Positions 42,210 through 48,732 of a stretch of 50,357 nucleotides of DNA are shown here, piece after piece; the first letter of the stretch is position 1, and the number at the start of each line of letters is the position of its first letter. The notes below the pieces were generated by a model. The model saw only the letters and a program-made list of their open reading frames with translations, had not been told where the DNA came from and made no database searches. A program made the translations under genes and the position numbers. The DNA lies in NCBI GenBank assembly GCA_964597075.1, contig CAZQXC010000007.1:1-50357 (forward strand), read 5' to 3'. Source of the DNA: UBA2336 sp964597075 (GTDB taxonomy: Bacteria > Bacteroidota > Bacteroidia > Cytophagales > Cyclobacteriaceae).

Positions 42210-43226
42210 TTACTCTTTAGAAGGTTGTGTTCTTGCAACGGTTATATCTACTGCGGCATAGATCGCCTGTCGGATCGAACCTTCGTTAGCTAAATTTTTT
42301 CCGGCAATGGAGTAGGCAGTTCCATGATCGGGGGAGGTGCGAACAACCGGTAGGCCAGCGGTATAGTTGACCCCACTTTCAAAGGATAGTACTTTAAAAG
42401 GAATTAAACCCTGGTCGTGGTACATAGCCAGTACAGCATCGTATTTGGTATAATTGCCGGAAGCAAAAAATCCATCGGCTGGATAAGGCCCGGCAATGAT
42501 TTTGCCTTTAGTTTTCCAATCCTGAATAAGCGGTTTTAAAATGGTGTCATCTTCTGTTCCAATAAGTCCACCATCACCCGCATGTGGATTCAATCCTAAT
42601 ACGGCAATTTTTGGTTTATTAATTCCAAAATCTTTCCGAAGACTTTGTTCCAGTATTTTTAATTTGGACTCTACGTGTTCGCGAGAAATATGGTTGGTGA
42701 TTTCTTTTACGGGAACGTGTTCGGTAACTAATCCCACCCGTAGCGACTCACTCACCATCAGCATGACAAATTCCTTTTTATCAAAAAAATTGGCGAGGTA
42801 TTCAGTATGTCCCCGATAGGGGAACTCATCACTATGGATGGTATTCTTATCGATGGGTGCAGTTACCAAGGCATCAATCAATCCATCTTTTAAATCCTGT
42901 GTAGCCTGTTTCAGCGCCAGCCACGCTGCCTTACCTGTTTCTTTAGAAGCCTTACCGGGTGTGATTTCGATAACATCTTCCCAGCAATTAACCACGTTGA
43001 TGGTTTTGGGTACGTATTGGCCCCGGGTTTTTATTTGTCCGTAGTTAAAGTCTTCAAGGTTTAATTGTTTCTTATAAAATGAAAGTACCCGCGTTGAGCC
43101 ATAGACTACTGGTGTAATAAGGTTGATGAGGCGGTTATCCTGCAGCGCCTTAATGACAACTTCTGGTCCGATGCCATTGAGATCGCCCAGGGTAATTCCA
43201 ATACGGGGCTTGTGTTGCGTGTTCAT
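42210..43226 (-). CDS. pdxA: 4-hydroxythreonine-4-phosphate dehydrogenase
   Basis: 338 residues. Metal-binding His residues are in FPYRGHTEYLANFF, LGLNPHAGDGGLIG and AMYHDQGLIPFKVLSF, the three PdxA sites; the opening RIGITLGDLNGIGPEVVIKAL and the ending TSPDHGTAYSIAGKN are also typical. It oxidises 4-phospho-hydroxythreonine in the DXP-independent part of vitamin B6 synthesis (deoxyxylulose-dependent pathway). It is divergent from rsmA across a 119-bp spacer that contains a palindrome. In E. coli pdxA and rsmA are co-transcribed; here they are back to back. Confidence 0.96.
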   Translation of the reverse strand: MNTQHKPRIGITLGDLNGIGPEVVIKALQDNRLINLITPVVYGSTRVLSFYKKQLNLEDFNYGQIKTRGQYVPKTINVVNCWEDVIEITPGKASKETGKAAWLALKQATQDLKDGLIDALVTAPIDKNTIHSDEFPYRGHTEYLANFFDKKEFVMLMVSESLRVGLVTEHVPVKEITNHISREHVESKLKILEQSLRKDFGINKPKIAVLGLNPHAGDGGLIGTEDDTILKPLIQDWKTKGKIIAGPYPADGFFASGNYTKYDAVLAMYHDQGLIPFKVLSFESGVNYTAGLPVVRTSPDHGTAYSIAGKNLANEGSIRQAIYAAVDITVARTQPSKE

Positions 43227-43299
43227 GTGAGATTTAAAGTATGCTATTTACTTAAAATTACAGTTGGTTACAATGTTGACCAGTTCAGGCAAAGTTCAT

Positions 43300-43318
43300 G
43301 TATATAAAATCTATATAC
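43300..43318. promoter_or_regulatory. Palindrome in the pdxA-rsmA divergent spacer, possible operator
   Basis: Perfect 7-bp arms GTATATA (43300-43306) and TATATAC (43312-43318) with a 5-base centre. It lies 28 bases before the rsmA start, at a place where a regulator or promoter could act on either gene. No known regulator site is matched. Confidence 0.35.
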
Positions 43319-43345
43319 TCATAGTGGCTTCGTATTTTTACCACA

Positions 43346-44182
43346 ATGGCGGGTAAAACATCTTCTACAGTACGACCGAAGAAATCCTTAGGTCAGCATT
43401 TTCTGCACGATAAAAACATTGCGGAAAAAATTGTTACAGGATTAAAGTCCTTTGCTGCAAAGGAGCCGGTTTTAGAGGTTGGCCCAGGTATGGGGGTACT
43501 TACCCACATTTTACTCACGCAAGAAAATGTTAACCTTCAGGTCATCGAGATAGACCGGGATTCGGTGGCTTATTTGAAATCCAATTACACCCAACTAAAA
43601 GTAATTGAGGGTGATTTTCTTGAACTGGATTTGGCCACAGTGTTTCCAGGTAAATTTTCCATTATAGGAAACTTTCCGTACAACATATCCTCGCAAATAC
43701 TTTTTAAAGTTTATGAGCATAAAAATCAGGTTTGGCAGGTAGTGGGCATGCTTCAAAAGGAAGTGGCCGATCGGATTGCCTCTCCCAGCGGAAACAAAAC
43801 CTATGGAATACTGAGTGTTTTGCTTCAGGCCTATTACCGGATCGATTACCTGTTTAAGGTTCCTCCCGGTGTTTTTAATCCACCACCAAAAGTGATGTCG
43901 GCTGTCGTACGACTGGAGCGCAATGATCGCGTTTCATTGCCGTGCGATGAAGTCCTCTTTAAGCAGGTGGTTAAACAAGGCTTCAATAACCGCAGGAAAA
44001 CCTTGCGTAACGCCTTAAAAAATTTAATTTTGCCCGCTTTTCAAACGCTGCCAGCGGGTAGTATGGCAGTATTTTTGGAGCACGAAATATTTAATAAGCG
44101 AGCAGAGCAATTATCGGTTGAGGATTTCATTTATCTTACTCAGCTAATCGAAAAAAGTCGTGGAGGAATTGATTCACTTTGA
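43346..44182 (+). CDS. rsmA: 16S rRNA (adenine1518/1519-N6)-dimethyltransferase
   Basis: 278 residues. Opening RPKKSLGQHFLHDKNIAEKI, SAM motif EVGPGMGVLTHILL, acidic motif VIEIDRDSVAYL, catalytic NFPYNISSQILF, and the KsgA-type C-terminal helical domain. It dimethylates two adjacent adenines at the 3' end of 16S rRNA, a late step of small-subunit assembly. Its end overlaps mgtE by 23 bases, so both genes are on one transcript. The arrangement rsmA-mgtE is common in Bacteroidota (from memory). Confidence 0.97.
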   Translation: MAGKTSSTVRPKKSLGQHFLHDKNIAEKIVTGLKSFAAKEPVLEVGPGMGVLTHILLTQENVNLQVIEIDRDSVAYLKSNYTQLKVIEGDFLELDLATVFPGKFSIIGNFPYNISSQILFKVYEHKNQVWQVVGMLQKEVADRIASPSGNKTYGILSVLLQAYYRIDYLFKVPPGVFNPPPKVMSAVVRLERNDRVSLPCDEVLFKQVVKQGFNNRRKTLRNALKNLILPAFQTLPAGSMAVFLEHEIFNKRAEQLSVEDFIYLTQLIEKSRGGIDSL

Positions 44183-45515
44183 GTTAACGAAAGAGTTTGT
44201 TGATCGTTTTCAACAGTCGCTGGACGAGCGTGATCAGTCCTTTATACTGGAAAGCTTACAGGGCGTTAAGGCGGCTGATATTTCTGCCTTGCTTTATGAA
44301 TTTAGTTCAGAAGAATCAAAATATGTCCTTGACCTTCTTCCTAATGAAATACAAGCTGAGATTATTATTGATCTGGACACCGATACCCGTATAAAGTTTT
44401 TAAAGATTTACCAGTCTGCTGAGTTGTCCCATATAGTCAACACGTTGCATTCCGATGACGTGGCGGACATTCTGAACGAATTGCCGGTAAAAACGCGTGA
44501 AGAAGTTCTTTCAGGTTTGGATGCTGAACTGCTGACACAGGTAACGGAACTGCTTCGGTATGAAGAGAACGTAGCTGGCGGGTTAATGGCCAAGGAGCTT
44601 ATTAAAGTTCGTGAAAGCTGGACCGTTGTTCAATGTATTGATGAGGTACGTAAGCAAGCTGAAAATGTGGACAAGTTCTATGCCGTTTATGTGGTTGATG
44701 AAAAAGATGTATTGGTGGGGCGCGTCTCGTTGAAAGATCTTGTGTTGTCTGATGCCCGCAAAATAGTTTCTGATTTATGTGAGAAGGATATTGTTACCGT
44801 GGAGACCTACTTCTCTGATCTTGAAGTGGCAGATATCATGCGCAAATACGATCTTGAATCTGTGCCGGTAATCAATGTTCAAGGTCATTTAGTAGGAAGA
44901 ATAACCATTGATGATGTGGTGGATGTGATAACCGAGCAGGCTGAGGAAGACAGGCAGTTAATGACCGGTATAAGTGAAGATGTAGAGGAAGATGATAGCG
45001 TGTGGAGAAATACGAGAGCCCGTTTGCCCTGGCTATTAATAGGCATTGTGGGGGGATTGATGAATGCCAAATTCATGGGGTTATTCGAAGCTGAACTGGC
45101 ACGCATTACGGCTATTGCTTTTTTTACTCCCCTTATTCAAGCTACTGGTGGAAATGTCGGTATTCAGTCATCATCAGTTATTGTACAGAGTCTGGCCAAT
45201 CCCGGTTTTGTTTACGATGGCTTATGGCAGCGATTGGCTAAGGTTTTTCTGGTGGCCATATTAAATGGTATTTTTTTATCAACCTTGGTGTATGGAGCCA
45301 ATGTCTTGTTATTTAGTGAGTATCGTCTGTCTATGGTTGTTTCCATAGCGCTCATGAGTGTTGTGATTTTTGCATCATTTATTGGAACCATAACACCCCT
45401 CATTTTAAATCGGTTTGGGTTCAATCCCGCGCTTGCGTCAGGTCCTTTTATTACCACCACCAATGATTTACTCGGGCTTACTATTTATTTCTTCACCATT
45501 CATATGTTGCTTTAA
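44160..45515 (+). CDS. mgtE: Magnesium transporter MgtE
   Basis: 451 residues from a GTG at 44160. An N-terminal helical MgtE domain (residues 25-125; LLYEFSSEESKYVLDLLP), two CBS domains (about 130-250; KFYAVYVVDEKDVLVGRVSL and ESVPVINVQGHLVGRITIDDV), and a C-terminal membrane domain with about five segments (LLIGIVGGLMNAKFM; FFTPLIQATGGNVGIQSSSVIVQ, the pore signature). MgtE is a gated Mg2+ channel that closes when cytoplasmic Mg2+ binds the N and CBS domains. Translation overlaps rsmA by 23 bases. A stem-loop without a T run (45530-45558) lies just after the stop. Confidence 0.95.
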   Translation: MEELIHFELTKEFVDRFQQSLDERDQSFILESLQGVKAADISALLYEFSSEESKYVLDLLPNEIQAEIIIDLDTDTRIKFLKIYQSAELSHIVNTLHSDDVADILNELPVKTREEVLSGLDAELLTQVTELLRYEENVAGGLMAKELIKVRESWTVVQCIDEVRKQAENVDKFYAVYVVDEKDVLVGRVSLKDLVLSDARKIVSDLCEKDIVTVETYFSDLEVADIMRKYDLESVPVINVQGHLVGRITIDDVVDVITEQAEEDRQLMTGISEDVEEDDSVWRNTRARLPWLLIGIVGGLMNAKFMGLFEAELARITAIAFFTPLIQATGGNVGIQSSSVIVQSLANPGFVYDGLWQRLAKVFLVAILNGIFLSTLVYGANVLLFSEYRLSMVVSIALMSVVIFASFIGTITPLILNRFGFNPALASGPFITTTNDLLGLTIYFFTIHMLL

Positions 45516-45834
45516 CTCGAATCGTAGGGCTGCTTAGGCATTCTTAATGCATAAGCAGGGTTAAGGATATGTAAGTTTTATCCGTATTTGTATAATCTTC
45601 ACCTAATTTTCAGGTTATCATTTCTTAATTGTGTTCAAAATTTAGCTTTGGGTGAAGGTTTGGGTTTAGGAAATGCCCAGTAACAGTTTTGTGACGCGCA
45701 ACCAAACCTATGTAATAAATACCAGGTATGCGATTGACTTTAACTCTCTTTAACGGGAATTTGATGTAGCTTTGGTACCTTGTTTATTTTTGATAATCCG
45801 ATAAACGTAGATAATTTGTATTCACTTTATAACC
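45516..45834. other. 319-base gene-free spacer between mgtE and the pentapeptide gene
   Basis: No coding region was found. It holds a 29-base stem-loop near the mgtE stop (45530-45558, arms CTGCTTA/TAAGCAG and GCATT/AATGC), an AT-rich middle without clear structure, and the promoter of the next gene (45760-45792). Confidence 0.7.
45760..45792 (+). promoter_or_regulatory. Bacteroidota-type promoter for the pentapeptide-repeat gene
   Basis: TTTG (45760-45763), a 21-base spacer, and a perfect -7 box TATTTTTG (45785-45792). Transcription would start near 45797, with a leader of about 38 bases. Confidence 0.7.
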
Positions 45835-46680
45835 ATGCTTTTTCTTAAGAACAGGTTCAAGCGATTAGGAGAGACGTTCAATAACATAATTGAAAAGCCC
45901 CTCCTTACTTCAACCATCGTTTTGGTGGTAGTGGCAACGCTGGTCGTTGGACTTAGCCTACGGTATTATATAAACGATTTCGATAATTTCTGGGGCCAGG
46001 TTCTGGCCGAAGCTCACGGAATGATTTTCGATATTGCGGTGATCGGTATCTTGATTTTCTGGCTCAACCAAAACGGACAAATCCGGCAACGCATCAGGTT
46101 TTATAAAGATGAAATCGATGACTTTCGATTGTGGGAATCGGAAGAAGCCGCTTTTCGTACAGTAGGTAATATCAAGCGTTTAAACCGGCATAAAATTTTT
46201 GAACTTAATCTGGTAAACTGCTTTTTATCACGCACGAACCTCAATTATGCCAACCTTAGCGGATCAAATCTAAATTCTGCAAATATTTCTCAATCCTCGT
46301 TGATAGAAACAAACCTGGAAAACACCAGGTTGAACCAAACCAATTTTGAGAACTCAAACCTTAATCAGGCGAATCTTAACAGTGCATACGCGAGCGGTGC
46401 AAATTTTAAAGATGCTTTTCTTATAAAAGCTCAATTTGATAGTGCTTTTCTGATTAAATCAAATTTTAACAATGCATACCTGATGGAGGCAAACATGCAA
46501 AATAGCTACCTGATGGGAGCAGATTTTGAAAATGCAAGTTTGTATAAGGCTGATCTTCGCGGTGCAAAAGGATTAACTATTGAACAACTGGCAAAAGCAA
46601 AAACACTTTACCTGGCCATGTTTGATGATGAAATTTTTGACCAGGTTAAGATAAACCTACCGGAACTGGTAGGTGCATAA
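45835..46680 (+). CDS. Membrane-anchored pentapeptide-repeat protein
   Basis: 281 residues. Two N-terminal membrane segments (about 24-43 LTSTIVLVVVATLVVGLSL, and 61-79 GMIFDIAVIGILIFWLN) are followed by a charged linker. From about 122 to 250 there are roughly 25 pentapeptide repeats of the form A(N/D)L/FxX (SRTNLNYANLSGSNLNSAN, later YLMGADFENASLYKADLRGA), which build a right-handed quadrilateral beta helix. The last 30 residues are a helix and tail. Pentapeptide proteins sometimes mimic DNA (Qnr/MfpA), but the membrane anchor makes gyrase protection unlikely. Its role is unknown. It has its own promoter and is not closely coupled to a neighbour. Confidence 0.85.
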   Translation: MLFLKNRFKRLGETFNNIIEKPLLTSTIVLVVVATLVVGLSLRYYINDFDNFWGQVLAEAHGMIFDIAVIGILIFWLNQNGQIRQRIRFYKDEIDDFRLWESEEAAFRTVGNIKRLNRHKIFELNLVNCFLSRTNLNYANLSGSNLNSANISQSSLIETNLENTRLNQTNFENSNLNQANLNSAYASGANFKDAFLIKAQFDSAFLIKSNFNNAYLMEANMQNSYLMGADFENASLYKADLRGAKGLTIEQLAKAKTLYLAMFDDEIFDQVKINLPELVGA

Positions 46681-46683
46681 GCT

Positions 46684-46714
46684 TTTGCACAAATGATTTA
46701 AACCATTACCTTTG
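46684..46714 (+). promoter_or_regulatory. Promoter for greA, directly before a terminator-like hairpin
   Basis: TTTG (46684-46687), a 19-base spacer and TACCTTTG (46707-46714), an exact TTTG-N19-TAnnTTTG match beginning 4 bases after the pentapeptide stop codon. Initiation near 46719 places the following hairpin at the very 5' end of the greA leader. Confidence 0.7.
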
Positions 46715-46724
46715 TCATGAAATA

Positions 46725-46764
46725 AAACAACGGTCTCTTTGCTGAGGCCGTTGTTTCTTTTTTT
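46725..46764 (+). terminator. Intrinsic terminator or attenuator in the greA leader
   Basis: A 13-bp stem with one T-G pair (46725-46737 with 46744-46756), a 6-base loop TTTGCT, then TTTCTTTTTTT. It ends transcripts from the pentapeptide gene, and transcripts from the greA promoter must pass it as well, so it may act as an attenuator. Confidence 0.8.
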
Positions 46765-46793
46765 ACTGCTTGTTGGATCTCAACGAAATTTTT

Positions 46794-47270
46794 ATGAGTA
46801 AAAAAATATCGTACTACACCCGCGAAGGCTTGGATAAACTTAAGGCCGAATTGAGTGATCTTAAATCAAAAGGTCGTTCTGAAATTGCTAAGCAAATTGC
46901 AGAAGCACGAGATAAAGGCGACCTGAGTGAAAATGCTGAGTACGATGCTGCTAAAGATGCGCAGGGTCACCTGGAAGCAAAAATTGCCCACCTGGATGAT
47001 CTGTTAGCCAATGCGCGTTTACTGGATGAAACTAATATAGATACCTCCAAGGTTTCCATATTGGCAAAAGTTACTATCAAGAATAAAAAGAATAATGTGT
47101 CCGTCACGTATACCCTTGTTTCTGAAGAAGAAGCTGATTTGAAAACTGGTAAAATTTCTACCATGTCACCTATTGGTAAGGGTTTATTGGGTAAAAAGAA
47201 GGGCGAGTCGGCCATTATCAAAACTCCGGCTGGTGATGTAGAATTTGAAATCACAAACATTACGGTGTAA
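46794..47270 (+). CDS. greA: Transcription elongation factor GreA
   Basis: 158 residues from the ATG at 46794; an upstream in-frame TTG at 46770 lies close to the hairpin and is not supported by homology. Starts MSKKISYYTREGLDKLKAEL and continues as a coiled coil with AEARDKGDLSENAEYDAAKDAQ, the tip with the acidic residues Asp and Glu that act in the RNA polymerase secondary channel. The C-terminal FKBP-like domain has MSPIGKGLLGKKKGESAIIKTPAGDVEFEI. GreA rescues backtracked polymerase by stimulating RNA cleavage. It is 5 bases upstream of the HIT gene. Confidence 0.96.
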   Translation: MSKKISYYTREGLDKLKAELSDLKSKGRSEIAKQIAEARDKGDLSENAEYDAAKDAQGHLEAKIAHLDDLLANARLLDETNIDTSKVSILAKVTIKNKKNNVSVTYTLVSEEEADLKTGKISTMSPIGKGLLGKKKGESAIIKTPAGDVEFEITNITV

Positions 47271-47275
47271 ACGGT

Positions 47276-47668
47276 ATGCCAACAATTTTTACGCGTATCA
47301 TTAATCGTGAAATTCTAGCGTACATTGTTGCAGAGGATGATCAATTTATAGCCTTCCTGGATATCATGCCGTTGGTGACCGGTCATACGCTTGTAGTTCC
47401 GAAGAAAGAAGTAGACTATATCTTTGATCTGGATGATAACACGCTAGCGGCACTTAATCTTTTTGCCAAGCGTGTAGCCAAAGCCATAAAAAAAGCAGTT
47501 CCCTGTAAGCGAATTGGAATTGCCGTAATTGGTTTAGAAGTTCCGCACACCCATGTGCATTTGGTACCGATGAATACCATGAGTGATTTAGATTTTACCC
47601 AGCCAAAACTAAAACCAACACAGGAAGAACTTTTAGCAGTTGCGGACAAAATCAGGAAGGCTTTTTAA
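47276..47668 (+). CDS. HIT family hydrolase (HINT-like)
   Basis: 130 residues. The histidine triad appears as PHTHVHLVP near residue 90. Other features are TIFTRIINREILAYIVAEDDQFIAFLD and PLVTGHTLVVPKKEVDYIFDLD. HINT proteins cleave nucleoside phosphoramidates and similar adenylates; the natural substrate is unknown. It follows greA by 5 bases, likely in one transcript. It is convergent with gpsA with two bases between the stops. Confidence 0.93.
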   Translation: MPTIFTRIINREILAYIVAEDDQFIAFLDIMPLVTGHTLVVPKKEVDYIFDLDDNTLAALNLFAKRVAKAIKKAVPCKRIGIAVIGLEVPHTHVHLVPMNTMSDLDFTQPKLKPTQEELLAVADKIRKAF

Positions 47669-47670
47669 TC

Positions 47671-48732
47671 TTAATCAAGAAAATCAATATCTACATTCAA
47701 TGGATAACGCATCAGGTAACTAATGGCTTGTTTAACAGTAAGGTCTTCAAAAAGAACTTTATATAATGTTGAGGTAATGGGAGCACGTAAATTATAATAG
47801 TCGGCACATTTTTTAACGATCTGTACAGCATTTACACCTTCGGCAATTTCATCCATACTTTCCAGAATTTCTTTCAGCGTCATTCCTTGGGCCAGTTTAT
47901 AACCTACCTGAAAATTCCGGCTTAAGGTACTGTTACTGGTGGTCACTAAATCGCCTATGCCGGCAACACCTAAAAAAGCTTTTACGTTACCACCGAGTGC
48001 ACGCCCCACATGAATCATTTCCACCACTCCACGACTGATGAGCAGACCTCGAGCATTTTCACCATACCCCATCCCGCTAAGTGCACCTGAGGCAATGGCA
48101 ATAATATTTTTTAATACGCCCGCCAGTTCTACACCAATCAATTCATTGTTGCCATATACCTGAAAGCGGTCATTGCGCAGTAACTTTTTTCCCAGGCTGA
48201 TTACTTCATTAAACGGACTGGCAATTACAGTTGCGGCCGGATGCCGGGCCGCGAGTTCTTTCGATAAATTTGGTCCGGCCAAACAACCTACACGCACCAC
48301 CACACTTTCTTCGCGAATAACTTCGCTCATGGTTTTAACCTGGCTGCGATTGAGTTTCGAAATGGACTCTATGGTTTGTCCTCTCGGAAGCGTAATGTCA
48401 AGTCCTTTGGTACCATGGATTAAAATGTGATAGGGGTGAAGGTGAGGCGATAGCTTTTTCATCATGGAACGAAAGTGTGATGAAGGAACAATGGGAAAAA
48501 TAACTTCACACTCACGCGCCAGTAATTGCAGATCGTTGATAGGCGTTACATTTTTATGCATGCTGTGCCCACGGTTTTCACGGGTTTGCACGATTCTTTT
48601 GATCACTTTTTCATCACGGGCATACAGTAAAACATTACGGTGCCGTGCCAGCAGGTTGGCTACCGCACTACCAAAGTTACCGGCACCAATTACGCCTACA
48701 GGTCGGGTGTCAGATAAATTTTTCGAGGTCAT
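47671..48732 (-). CDS. gpsA: Glycerol-3-phosphate dehydrogenase [NAD(P)+]
   Basis: 353 residues from the ATG at 48732; a TTG at 48738 would add two. NAD-binding VGVIGAGNFGSAVANLL at the start, LIHGTKGLD, GCLAGPNLSKELAARHPAATVIA, the catalytic Lys in VELAGVLKNIIAIASG, and the GSGLGDL-type loop GVAGIGDLVTTSNS. It reduces dihydroxyacetone phosphate to glycerol-3-phosphate for phospholipid synthesis. Its start overlaps the end of the acyltransferase by 23 bases, so the two are co-translated and join the supply of glycerol-3-phosphate to its acylation. Confidence 0.96.
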   Translation of the reverse strand: MTSKNLSDTRPVGVIGAGNFGSAVANLLARHRNVLLYARDEKVIKRIVQTRENRGHSMHKNVTPINDLQLLARECEVIFPIVPSSHFRSMMKKLSPHLHPYHILIHGTKGLDITLPRGQTIESISKLNRSQVKTMSEVIREESVVVRVGCLAGPNLSKELAARHPAATVIASPFNEVISLGKKLLRNDRFQVYGNNELIGVELAGVLKNIIAIASGALSGMGYGENARGLLISRGVVEMIHVGRALGGNVKAFLGVAGIGDLVTTSNSTLSRNFQVGYKLAQGMTLKEILESMDEIAEGVNAVQIVKKCADYYNLRAPITSTLYKVLFEDLTVKQAISYLMRYPLNVDIDFLD

